Assembly (NCBI GenBank): GCA_028290465.1
Contig: JAQGJU010000153.1
Location: 1 to 36,594 of the forward strand
DNA from: Xanthobacteraceae bacterium
GTDB lineage: Bacteria; Pseudomonadota; Alphaproteobacteria; Rhizobiales; Xanthobacteraceae
Length of the DNA stretch: 36,594 nt
Reading direction: 5' to 3'
Both the position numbers and the translations under genes were made by a program. The notes under the pieces are model-generated. The model searched no databases, was not told the origin of the DNA, and worked only from the letters and a program-made list of their open reading frames with translations. This document shows, piece after piece, positions 7,269 through 14,012 of this stretch. Positions within the stretch are counted from its first letter, which is position 1, and each line of letters opens with the position of its first letter.

Positions 7269-7505
7269 ATGCTAGCCGAATACGGGGTAGTGAATCTGAT
7301 CTTCGGCGCGATCTTCATCGCGCTGGGTCTCGCCTTCCTGTTCAGCCGGCGCTTTGGCGATTTCGCGTATAATGTTACGTGGCAGGGCCAGATGTGGAAA
7401 CGGCTGGTCGGCGAAATGGCGGCGCCCTTTGTGGCCAGATATCTGTTCAGCGCGGCCGGCTTCGGCATGGCCGCGCTGTCGATCCATGCCGCGTTTTACG
7501 GATAG
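7269..7505 (+). CDS. Small two-helix membrane protein
   Basis: 78 aa. Two hydrophobic helices are visible, about residues 8-26 (VNLIFGAIFIALGLAFLF) and 55-75 (VARYLFSAAGFGMAALSIH), separated by a basic/aromatic loop (SRRFGDFAYNVTWQGQMWKR). I do not recognise a family. ATG 7269 is preceded by AAAGAGG at good spacing; a TTG two codons earlier would be too close to it. It is 43 nt after the lipoprotein gene and may share its transcript. Function unknown. Confidence 0.65.
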   Translation: MLAEYGVVNLIFGAIFIALGLAFLFSRRFGDFAYNVTWQGQMWKRLVGEMAAPFVARYLFSAAGFGMAALSIHAAFYG

Positions 7506-7536
7506 GATAAGCTTCGCGCGTCCGGGCCGCGCTTGC

Positions 7537-7947
7537 TCACGCGCTCGCCACCACATGCTCGCGATAATAGGCGGCATCCTCCGGCGATTGCGTCCACGCG
7601 GGATTGCCCCGCCACGCATAATGCCGTGACGCCATGTCGTCGCCATAGCGAACGCGGAACAGCAGCGTGCGCTCCGCGCCGTTGGCGTATTCATGCACTT
7701 CGCCCGGCGGATGCACGACGAACGATCCCGGAGTCACCTCGACGGTGCTGTCCGGCGTGCGCATCACGCCGCCGCCGCTGAAGCAGAAATAGATCTCCGT
7801 CGCATCCGGGTGACAATGATACGGGCTGATCTGGCCGGGCTCCCAGCACGCCACGGTGAAATCGCCGCCGTCCAACGTGCCGAGAATCTTCTCGACATGG
7901 TGCTTCGGGTCCCACGCCTGCTCGCGCTCAAGGCTGAAGACATGCAT
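7537..7947 (-). CDS. Single-domain cupin protein
   Basis: 136 aa. Cupin motif 1 appears at about residues 43-57 (YHCHPDATEIYFCFSGGG: two His and one Glu) and motif 2 at about 78-88 (HPPGEVHEYAN, with His). These three His and one Glu are the usual metal ligands. Small cupins may be dioxygenases, isomerases or sensors of small acids; nothing here narrows it. The C-terminus (residues 100-136) holds an extra Trp- and Tyr-rich tail. The ATG is at 7945-7947. Convergent with the small membrane gene ending at 7505. Confidence 0.87.
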   Translation of the reverse strand: MHVFSLEREQAWDPKHHVEKILGTLDGGDFTVACWEPGQISPYHCHPDATEIYFCFSGGGVMRTPDSTVEVTPGSFVVHPPGEVHEYANGAERTLLFRVRYGDDMASRHYAWRGNPAWTQSPEDAAYYREHVVASA

Positions 7948-8133
7948 CTTGATCCCTGCTTGTTTTTTGCGTTCCGTCCCGAGCGGATCATAGCAAGGAG
8001 CCGGATAGCGCGAAACCGAGTGTCTGTCATTGGCACGGTCCTGTGCGTAACTTCCGCGCCATCACGGCACACATCATTAACCGTGCGCGCCATTCCGGGC
8101 GCGGAATGGAAACCCATGCGAGGCGTCGGAGTT

Positions 8134-8209
8134 AGAGCATGATCCCGAAAAAGCATGCCCTCGGACTTGATCCGAAGGTGGAAACCGGTTTTCGGAAAAG
8201 ATCATGCCC
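8134..8209. repeat. Dispersed palindromic repeat, family B-like
   Basis: GCATGATC (8137-8144) pairs with GATCATGC (8200-8207); inside, CCGAAAA (8145-8151) pairs imperfectly with TTTTCGG (8190-8196). The inner GGTGGAAACCGGTTTTCGG motif matches family B. The 291 bp between the cupin start and 8239 hold nothing else clear. Confidence 0.75.
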
Positions 8210-8238
8210 AAATAAAAAGCGCAGCACGCGAGGGTTCC

Positions 8239-8478
8239 ATGCACGACATCCAAATAGTTCCGCATAACGCCGACTGGTGGATACTCAACGGCAAAGTGCG
8301 GCAGGGACCCTACTTTAATCTAAGGCTTGCTTCGCGCATTGCGTTCGCGGCGAGGAGCGGCTTGCAACGTGTCATTGTGCTCAATCAGGCTGGCGAAGCC
8401 ATCATGTATTGGCCGAAGCGTCTTGGCCCGATCGCCTCGATTTCGAGCGGCGATGACGTAGACGCGCAGTGCGCGTAG
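8239..8478 (+). CDS. Small hypothetical protein
   Basis: 79 aa, starting MHDIQIVPHNADWWILNGKV and ending in an acidic tail. It contains no signal peptide or membrane segment. The pattern of a beta strand (IQIVPH), a Trp-Trp pair, then a helix (RLASRIAFAARSG) and a strand (RVIVLNQAGEAI) suggests a compact alpha/beta fold, loosely like DUF2188-type small proteins. I do not recognise a family with confidence. The ATG at 8239 has AGGG upstream; the frame extends 28 codons upstream but into repeat B, so that extension is rejected. Confidence 0.55.
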   Translation: MHDIQIVPHNADWWILNGKVRQGPYFNLRLASRIAFAARSGLQRVIVLNQAGEAIMYWPKRLGPIASISSGDDVDAQCA

Positions 8479-8497
8479 CCGCCGAAACGGTGAGGCC

Positions 8498-8540
8498 ACA
8501 TCTTTCGAGATGCATCGCATCGCGATGCTCCTCAGGATGA
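8498..8540. repeat. Degenerate half copy of repeat family A
   Basis: CATCTTTCGAGATG followed by a GC-rich hairpin (GCATCGC... GCGATGC) and CTCCTCAGGATGA matches the right half of the family A element, with several changes. It lies in the 209-bp gap before the PepSY-like gene. Confidence 0.6.
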
Positions 8541-8631
8541 ACGGATTGACAAAAAATCTCGCGGCTTGAGCGAAGTCATACCCAGCAGGTTCCATCTGGG
8601 CGCGTTCGCATGTGCGCGGATTAAGCACATT

Positions 8632-8656
8632 GGAACGTTTCTGAGCGGTCCGCATT
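8632..8656 (+). promoter_or_regulatory. Probable EcfG-type promoter (one mismatch) for the 8688-9601 pair
   Basis: GGAAC at 8632-8636, 16 nt, then CATT at 8653-8656, against the consensus CGTT. The predicted start near 8664 lies about 25 nt before the ATG at 8688. The product of the second gene (a general-stress-like protein) fits. Less sure than the two exact matches at 3992 and 5127. Confidence 0.5.
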
Positions 8657-8687
8657 AAAGTGGCACCAAAACCAGAGGAGGACACCC

Positions 8688-8972
8688 ATGCGTCTACTGA
8701 CGCTCATGGCCGCGCTGGCCATTTCTACCACGGCCGCGATGGCTCAGACTCCGGCAGTCAAGAATCCGAACGCCAATAATCCGGCAGCGCCTGTCGCGGG
8801 AGCCAACAGCTTCACCGAAAGCCAGGCCAAATCTAAGATCGAGGCGGCCGGCTACACCGCCGTGTCGGATCTCAAGAAAGACGACAACGGCATCTGGAAT
8901 GGCTCCGCCACGAAAGGCGGAAAGAAAGCCAGCGTGAAGCTCGACTTCCAGGGCAACGTCGTCACCAAATAA
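8688..8972 (+). CDS. Small secreted PepSY-like protein
   Basis: 94 aa. A Sec signal peptide covers residues 1-20 (MRLLTLMAAL... AMAQ). An Asn/Pro/Ala linker follows, then a PepSY-like unit at about 40-94: FTESQAKSKIEAAGYTAVSDL, KDDNGIWNGSATKGGK and a final strand VKLDFQGNVVTK. Such proteins are periplasmic and of unknown role; PepSY domains are often called protease-inhibitor-like. A strong AGAGGAGG ribosome site precedes the ATG. It is 11 nt before the glycine-zipper protein and very likely co-transcribed with it. A probable EcfG promoter lies upstream. Confidence 0.85.
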   Translation: MRLLTLMAALAISTTAAMAQTPAVKNPNANNPAAPVAGANSFTESQAKSKIEAAGYTAVSDLKKDDNGIWNGSATKGGKKASVKLDFQGNVVTK

Positions 8973-8983
8973 GGAATTCCACA

Positions 8984-9601
8984 ATGACCAAGACGATTTC
9001 TCGACTTTACAGCAGCTATGACCGTGCCACGCAGGCCGTTCGTGACCTTGAAGCCGCCGGCGTGCCGCATAAAGACATCAGCATCGTCGCGAATAATTCC
9101 GACAGCTGGTACAACAAGAACGGCAATGGCGCGGCCAAGCACGATCGCGACCGCGACGGCGTCGACGATCGTGCCGAAGGCGCGGGCGCCGGTGCCGGCA
9201 TCGGCGCGGGTGTCGGCGGCACGGCGGGCTTGCTGGCGGGCCTCGGCCTGTTGGCGATTCCGGGCGTCGGCCCGGTGGTAGCGGCCGGCTGGCTGGTCGC
9301 GACGGCGGCCGGTGCGGCGGTCGGCGGCCTGACGGGCGGCATCGTCGGCGCGCTCACGCAGGCCGGCGTCAGCGATGAAGACGCGCACGTGTACGCCGAA
9401 GGCGTGCGCCGTGGCGGCACGCTGCTCACCGCGCGCGTCAACGACATCGATGCCCCGCGCCTGGAAGGCGTGCTGGATCGCGCGTCGTTGCGCACCGCCG
9501 ATCTGCGCAAGTCCTACTCAGAGAGCGGCTGGACGTCGTTCGACCCGGCTTCGAAGCCGCTGACGGCCGACGAAGTCCGCCGTCAGCGCGCGCTTTACTA
9601 A
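8984..9601 (+). CDS. General stress protein 17M-like protein with glycine-zipper
   Basis: 205 aa. The N-terminal part (about 4-38, ISRLYSSYDRATQAVRDLEAAGV... DISIVANN) matches the 17M-like general stress domain found in many bacteria. Residues about 65-130 are Gly/Ala-rich in a glycine-zipper pattern (GAGAGIGAGVGGTAGLLAGLG) with two hydrophobic spans, so membrane association is likely. The C-terminal part repeats a ferredoxin-like strand-helix pattern (GVSDEDAHVYAEGVRRGGTLLTARV), then a polar tail with a Trp. The ATG has AAGGAAT upstream. Its position in an operon with a PepSY-like protein and a stress-type promoter supports a stress role. Followed by a good terminator. Confidence 0.85.
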   Translation: MTKTISRLYSSYDRATQAVRDLEAAGVPHKDISIVANNSDSWYNKNGNGAAKHDRDRDGVDDRAEGAGAGAGIGAGVGGTAGLLAGLGLLAIPGVGPVVAAGWLVATAAGAAVGGLTGGIVGALTQAGVSDEDAHVYAEGVRRGGTLLTARVNDIDAPRLEGVLDRASLRTADLRKSYSESGWTSFDPASKPLTADEVRRQRALY

Positions 9602-9621
9602 GTAACGCTGTATTGAACAAA

Positions 9622-9650
9622 GGGCCCGGGGCGTTCCCGGGCTCTTTTTT
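9622..9650 (+). terminator. Rho-independent terminator
   Basis: Stem GGGCCCGGG (9622-9630) / CCCGGGCTC (9636-9644), with one G-T pair, loop GCGTT, then six T (9645-9650). It closes the 8688-9601 operon. Confidence 0.9.
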
Positions 9651-9767
9651 ATGGGAGCGACGCGTTCGGCACACCAACCGCGACGGCAATCGGTGGTGGA
9701 AATTTCATGCCGAACAGCTAACCTGTCGGTGTGCGAGCCTCACGGCCCGACCCAGGTGAAGTGAGCC

Positions 9768-10439
9768 ATGCCGCAGGACGCCACGAACCAAGCCGACACC
9801 GGACCGGCAACCGCCGACCCGGCGGTTCGCCGCGCCTTTTGGGACCGGTTGTTGTGGCAGGCGGCGCAACACCTGGGGCGCCCGGCCGAGCTCGAACAGG
9901 CGGTGCTACATTCCGACGATCTGCAAGCGCTCGCCGGCGACGAGGTTTATCAGGTGCTGTTTGACTGGGCGTGCTTCGACGAGACCGTTCTCGATATGCG
10001 GCCCATCCATGCGGCGATATTCCAGCGCACCTGTTTCTGCCGGCGAGATAGCCCGATGGACGAAAACGAGATCTATTTCGGGCGGCGTAACGTCTATCGC
10101 TGCCTGTATTATAACGACGAATGCATCACACGCACCACAACGCCGATGTTCTACCGCACGCCGGACATTGATCTGCTGCGCTGCGATACCTGCGGCGATG
10201 TGTGGCTGCGCGGCAAGGATATGCGCTGGGCGCGCCAGCATTATGTGCTGCTGGAGCCGGGCGATCTTGAGCGCATCGAACGCGACGGAGTTTGGCCGGA
10301 CGGCATGGATGCATATGAGGACGATTGGCTCAAAGAGGGCGGGGGCCTTTCGCGCCATTCTGCTGAGCTCGCCGCGTGGCAGGCGGCGCACAATTCGCCG
10401 GAGGCGATGCGACGGTTTGGACTTTTGAAGCATCCGTGA
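9768..10439 (+). CDS. Unrecognised protein with Cys-pair motifs
   Basis: 223 aa; I do not recognise a family. There is no signal peptide. Features seen: a helical N-terminal part (AVRRAFWDRLLWQAAQHLG), a Cys-rich centre (WACFDE, RTCFCRRD, CLYYNDEC) and a CDTCGDVWLRG block at about 141-151 that resembles one half of a zinc ribbon, followed by an acidic, Trp-rich end (DGVWPDGMDAYEDDWLKEGGG). The Cys residues suggest metal binding in the cytoplasm (inference). The ATG 9768 has AGGTGAAGTGAG upstream. It stands alone and is followed directly by a family D repeat. Confidence 0.7.
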   Translation: MPQDATNQADTGPATADPAVRRAFWDRLLWQAAQHLGRPAELEQAVLHSDDLQALAGDEVYQVLFDWACFDETVLDMRPIHAAIFQRTCFCRRDSPMDENEIYFGRRNVYRCLYYNDECITRTTTPMFYRTPDIDLLRCDTCGDVWLRGKDMRWARQHYVLLEPGDLERIERDGVWPDGMDAYEDDWLKEGGGLSRHSAELAAWQAAHNSPEAMRRFGLLKHP

Positions 10440-10441
10440 CT

Positions 10442-10502
10442 GCAAGTAGTCCGGATGGAGCACCGTGAAATACGCGGCGGCGCTCGTGATCCCGGATGGC
10501 GC
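10442..10502. repeat. Dispersed repeat, family D (copy 1)
   Basis: GCAAGTAGTCCGGATGGAGC followed by ACCGTGAAAT and, after 20 nt, CCCGGATGGCG. The first part matches copy 2 at 13281-13325 almost base for base. It begins 2 nt after the stop codon at 10439. Confidence 0.7.
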
Positions 10503-10517
10503 GACGTGGAGGCTAAT

Positions 10518-10841
10518 ATGACGCGGTTTGCAACGTCCTGTCTTATCGTCATCGCGATATCGGCGATCGGCGCGCCGGCCGCGCTCGCGCAGCTTTCGAC
10601 CTACACGGCCGGCGGCACGCACCAATGCAGCGGCGAGAACGACAGCGGCCATACCTGCATCGTGAGCGGTTCGACATTCTCGACGTGCCTGGACGCCACG
10701 AACTCATTGCAGCTTCAGGATTGCTGCCCGTCGACCCAGGTCTGCGAGCGTGATCGCGCGACCGGTGCCAGGACATGCACCAGGGGCGGCAAGTCAGTCG
10801 GCTTCACGCTGACCTATTGCATCGGTGGCGGCCGCTTCTAG
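10518..10841 (+). CDS. Small secreted Cys-rich protein
   Basis: 107 aa. Residues 1-24 are a Sec signal peptide (FATSCLIVIAISAIGAPAALAQ). The mature part of about 83 residues has eight Cys (in HQCSG, HTCIV, STCLD, QDCCPS, QVCER, RTCTR, TYCIG), enough for four disulfide bonds, and is otherwise Gly/Ser/Thr-rich. No family is recognised. The even Cys count and small size fit a disulfide-stabilised periplasmic or secreted protein. ATG 10518 follows a GGAGG ribosome site. The stop codon TAG lies inside a family B repeat (TTC-TAG-AGC), so the C-terminus is partly set by that element. Confidence 0.75.
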   Translation: MTRFATSCLIVIAISAIGAPAALAQLSTYTAGGTHQCSGENDSGHTCIVSGSTFSTCLDATNSLQLQDCCPSTQVCERDRATGARTCTRGGKSVGFTLTYCIGGGRF

Positions 10842-10926
10842 AGCGCGTTCAGCAAAAGTGGACACCGGTTTTGCGTCCGAACCGCTCTAACATATTAGTT
10901 GACGCGTTTTCTTCACGCGAACCGGT
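10837..10926. repeat. Dispersed palindromic repeat, family B (copy 2)
   Basis: CTAGAGCGCGTTCAGC then AAAAGTGGACACCGGTTTTGCG, CCGCTCTAA, and GACGCGTTTTCTTCACGCGA. These blocks are those of the copy at 5472-5619 in the opposite order. The rest of the 224-bp gap to 11066 shows nothing clear. Confidence 0.8.
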
Positions 10927-11065
10927 TCCTCTCCTGGCCGATCGTTGACAAATCTCTGCAAACATCGGACCCAAGGTGGGCGTGTGCGCAAACGCTGACG
11001 GGCTGCCGTAAGGCCCGCTGGCGATTTCGCACTAAGAAATAAGAACGAATATCTGGGAGAGAACG

Positions 11066-12049
11066 ATGAAGACACGCGTCCTTGTTGTCGCTGCGCTGCT
11101 CATTACCGCAGCCGTCTCCTGGAACTCAGCCGGCCACACGCAGGGCTTTCCCCAGCGGCCGATCACGATGATCGTGCCGTATGCCGCGGGCGGCGGCACG
11201 GACGCCATCGGCCGCGCCATCGGCGAGAGCATGGCAGCCACCCTCGGTCAGCCGGTGATCATCGAGAATGCCGGCGGCGGCGGCGGCACGATCGGAGCGG
11301 TTCGCGCCGCCCGCGCCGCGCCGGATGGCTACACGATCTTGCTGCATCAGCCCGGTCTCGCGGCCGCCGTGGCGCTCTATCCAAATTTCGGCGTCAACCC
11401 GGAAAAGGATCTGGTCGGCGTCGGCCTGGTCAACGTCGGTTCCCTGATGATCGTCGGTCATAAATCTCTGCCGGCGGAGACGGCCAAGGATCTCGTCGAC
11501 TGGGCGAAGCGAACCGGCAAGCGCCTCACATTCGGTCATCCCGGTGCCGGTTCGATGGGACACTTTTGCGGTGCGCTGATGGAGCAGGCCCTCAAGGCAC
11601 CGATCGACCTGGTCCCCTATCGCGGCGGTGGGCCGGCGATGGCCGACACCATCGCCGGACATATCAACCTGACCTGCGTTGGAATCAATTTCGGTGTCGA
11701 GCAGATGGAGGCCGGAACTCTCAAGGGTTTTGGCATCACCGGTCGCGAGCCTTTCCCGGCCGCCCCGAAGGTTGAGCCGCTGGGGATTGCCTATCCGGAT
11801 CTTGATTTGCCGTATTGGCACGCGCTGTTCGCACCGGTTGGCACGCCGCAACCGGTGATCAATCGCCTCAATGAGGCGTTGCGCAAAAGCTTCTCGGACC
11901 CCCGTGTGCTCAAGGTCTTTGAATCCAACGGAATGACTCTCTATCCCGAATCTCAGCGCGGTCCGGAAGCCGCCGCCAAGCTGCTGGCCAGCGAAGTGAA
12001 GCGGCTCGGCGAATTGGTTCGCGCTCAAAACATCAAAGTTGCTCAATGA
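11066..12049 (+). CDS. Bug-family (TctC-like) tripartite tricarboxylate transporter substrate-binding protein
   Basis: 327 aa, the usual length of the family. Signal peptide at 1-26 (MKTRVLVVAALLITAAV... AGHTQG). The Bug hallmarks follow: FPQRPITMIVPYAAGGGTDAIGR (about 28-50), a ligand-loop segment and the AAPDGYTILLHQ block (about 88-99). The protein binds a small carboxylate in the periplasm and usually delivers it to a TctAB permease; no tctA or tctB is present here, so it may serve a distant permease or a sensor. It lies 43 nt upstream of a 2-hydroxy-acid dehydrogenase, which suggests a hydroxy-acid ligand such as lactate or glycolate (inference). Ribosome site GGGAGAG. Confidence 0.92.
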   Translation: MKTRVLVVAALLITAAVSWNSAGHTQGFPQRPITMIVPYAAGGGTDAIGRAIGESMAATLGQPVIIENAGGGGGTIGAVRAARAAPDGYTILLHQPGLAAAVALYPNFGVNPEKDLVGVGLVNVGSLMIVGHKSLPAETAKDLVDWAKRTGKRLTFGHPGAGSMGHFCGALMEQALKAPIDLVPYRGGGPAMADTIAGHINLTCVGINFGVEQMEAGTLKGFGITGREPFPAAPKVEPLGIAYPDLDLPYWHALFAPVGTPQPVINRLNEALRKSFSDPRVLKVFESNGMTLYPESQRGPEAAAKLLASEVKRLGELVRAQNIKVAQ

Positions 12050-12092
12050 GCGGGATGCGGGGGAATCGAATTGGGCCACAGTGTGAGATGAG

Positions 12093-13307
12093 ATGACGGT
12101 CGAGCAGGCAATCAATATCGAGGATCTACGGCGGATGTGCCGGCGGCGGCTGCCGCGCATCGCCTTCGACTACATCGAAGGCGGCGTCGAGGATGAGCGC
12201 GGCAGTCCGACCAACCAGGCGGGATTCCTGCGCTACCGCCTGCTGCCGCGTTACCTCGTGGACGTGAGCAAGCGCGACCAATCGGTCACGCTGTTCGGCC
12301 GGACCTATTCGAGTCCGTTCGGGTTCGGGCCGACCGGCACGATGGGCCTGTTTCGGCGCGGCAGTGAACTGATGCTGGCGCAGGCCGCGCGCGAGGCCAA
12401 TATTCCATATGTGATGTCCGGCGCCAGCAACGCCACGATGGAAGCCGCCGCACGAATTGCGCCCGATCATCTCTGGTACCAGCTCTACGCCGCGACCGAT
12501 GGAGCCATCTGCGCCGACCTGTTGCGCCGGGCACGCGACGTCGGCATCGGCGTCCTCATGGTGACGGTCGACGTGCCGGTACGCACGCGGCGCGAGAGGA
12601 ACATTCGCAACGGCTTCAATTTCCGGCACAAGCTGAAACCGTCGATCGTCGCCGAGGCGCTGCGGCATCCGGCCTGGATCGTCGAATATCTCCGGCATGG
12701 CGGCGCCCCGATGCTCGACAACTGGGCGCCGTATGCCGCCCAGGGCGCGAACGCGATGGAGGTCGCCGAATTTTTCAACACGCAGGTGCCGGCGTCGTCG
12801 CAGACTTGGCGCGATCTCGAGACCTACCGCAAACTCTGGCCCGGCAAGCTCGTCGTCAAAGGCATCATGCGCACTGACGACGCCGAGCGTGCCGTGGCGC
12901 TTGGCGCCGACGGGATCCTGGTGTCGAATCACGGCGGACGGCAGCTCGATCGCGCCCCCGCGCCGATCGACGTGTTCCCGGCCATCGACGCGGCGGTCGG
13001 CAATCGCGCCACGCTGATGTTGGACAGCGGCATCCGGCGTGGTTCGGACATCATCACCGCGCTCTGCGTCGGCGCGAAATTCACCTTCCTGGGCCGCGCC
13101 GGTCTCTATGGGGTTTCGGCCGGAGGGCAGGCCGGTGCCAAGCGCGTGATCGACATCCTGCGCACCGAGCTCGACCTCAATATGGGGCAGATGGGCTGCC
13201 CGACGATCGCCGATCTCGGCCCGGACTGTCTGTGGACCGAGCGCGACCTCGCTCCTGTGGTGACGCGCGCGCCGGTCGCAGCAAGTAGCCCGGATGGAGC
13301 GCAGTGA
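12093..13307 (+). CDS. FMN-dependent alpha-hydroxy acid dehydrogenase/oxidase
   Basis: 404 aa with the full lactate/mandelate/glycolate oxidase-type barrel. Seen: the N-terminal RRRLPRIAFDYIEGGVEDE (about 13-31), the FMN region FGFGPTGTMGLF (about 76-87), WYQLYAATDG (about 128-137), catalytic His280 in SNHGGRQLDRAP and the phosphate-binding DSGIRRGSDI (about 311-320). It oxidises a 2-hydroxy acid to the 2-oxo acid using FMN. The electron acceptor and substrate (L-lactate, glycolate or mandelate) are not settled by sequence. It probably forms an operon with the Bug protein upstream. The last eight codons (ASSPDGAQ) and the stop lie in a family D repeat, so the natural C-terminus was replaced or extended. 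Confidence 0.92.
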   Translation: MTVEQAINIEDLRRMCRRRLPRIAFDYIEGGVEDERGSPTNQAGFLRYRLLPRYLVDVSKRDQSVTLFGRTYSSPFGFGPTGTMGLFRRGSELMLAQAAREANIPYVMSGASNATMEAAARIAPDHLWYQLYAATDGAICADLLRRARDVGIGVLMVTVDVPVRTRRERNIRNGFNFRHKLKPSIVAEALRHPAWIVEYLRHGGAPMLDNWAPYAAQGANAMEVAEFFNTQVPASSQTWRDLETYRKLWPGKLVVKGIMRTDDAERAVALGADGILVSNHGGRQLDRAPAPIDVFPAIDAAVGNRATLMLDSGIRRGSDIITALCVGAKFTFLGRAGLYGVSAGGQAGAKRVIDILRTELDLNMGQMGCPTIADLGPDCLWTERDLAPVVTRAPVAASSPDGAQ

Positions 13308-13325
13308 AATCGGGGATGGCTACGC
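13281..13325. repeat. Dispersed repeat, family D (copy 2), overlapping a gene end
   Basis: GCAAGTAGCCCGGATGGAGC, then GCAGTGAAATCGGGGATGGC. It matches copy 1 at 10442-10502. It encodes the last residues and stop codon of the dehydrogenase. Confidence 0.75.
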
Positions 13326-13470
13326 GTTCTCGGTGTCCACGAAGGTCGGTCATCTTGTCATCGAGCGCGGCGCCGGCCGCGTCGTTCGGGGATACAGGGT
13401 CATATGCGGCTAGAAGCTTCAACGCAGTCCGCAGGCGCTCAATTTCGTCGTAGACTCCTGTGCTTCCATC
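13319..13470 (-). pseudogene. Possible small gene remnant next to the DUF3307 gene
   Basis: On the minus strand, directly after the DUF3307 stop codon, a frame stays open with a natural-looking composition: VYDEIERLRTALKLL, then AAYDPVSPNDAAGAALDDKM and TDLRGHRERV, before it runs into repeat family D. No clear start codon or ribosome site is present (first usable codon TTG near 13422). It may be the 5' part of a small cytoplasmic gene cut by the repeat, or chance. No family recognised. Confidence 0.25.
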
Positions 13471-13870
13471 TCACATCAGAAACTTGATCGCCGCCCAGAG
13501 GCACAGCAGATGCATGGTGCTGTCGGTCACCGTGTAGACGATGCTCGTAAAGGCGATATCGAACTCACGGAACTTGTCGGTCGAAAGATACGCGGACTCG
13601 AACGTCCGCCCTCGAATCAGCTTCAGCCAAAACGAGGCCAGCGAGTAGCTGGTCGATCAGCCAGTGCGGCACGGCTACGGCCGCGATAAAGACCGGGTTG
13701 ATGGTCCACACGAACACACAGACCGTCGCCGTGTAGATCGCCACATGCAGCGTGCACATCGCGAAGCCGGACCAAGCGCGGTCGAACTTCGTCAGCGCCA
13801 TGTGCTTGCTTTGCAGCATGAAGTCACCGACCAGATGGCCGAGCAGAATGGCGACGAAGGCGTCGGGCAT
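13471..13870 (-). pseudogene. DUF3307 family membrane protein gene, frameshifted
   Basis: The first frame reads from ATG 13870 (MPDAFVAILLGHLVGDFMLQSKHMALTKF), typical of DUF3307, with membrane helices at about 5-17, 36-55 and 58-72. After HWLIDQ near 13650 it runs off to a stop at 13565. The next frame continues the family pattern: SLASFWLKLIRGRTFESAYL, FREFDIAFTSIVYTVTDSTM and HLLCLWAAIKFLM, ending with TGA at 13471-13473. Removing one base at about 13640-13655 gives a normal protein of about 131 aa. So the gene is either a recent pseudogene or carries a sequencing error; no slippery run is visible. Function of the family is unknown. Confidence 0.8.
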
Positions 13871-13897
13871 GTGGGTGCGTCCGGTTTGACGAGAGTG

Positions 13898-13978
13898 TGT
13901 AGACTGGATGGAGCGAAGCGAAATCCGGGTGATGGCGCATGATTAATCCCGGATTGCGCTACGCTTCTTCCTGGATGC
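13898..13978. repeat. Dispersed repeat, family D (copy 3, inverted pair)
   Basis: GTAGACTGGATGGAGCGAAG, CGAAATCCGGG, a 20-nt middle, then CCCGGATTGCGCTACGC and TTCCTGGATGC in inverted order. Unlike copies 1 and 2 both arms are present. It lies between the broken DUF3307 gene and the AT-richer gene at 14013. Confidence 0.75.
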
Positions 13979-14012
13979 GCTTGTCAGTCAACAAGTCCTC
14001 AAGGGCAGCCAC

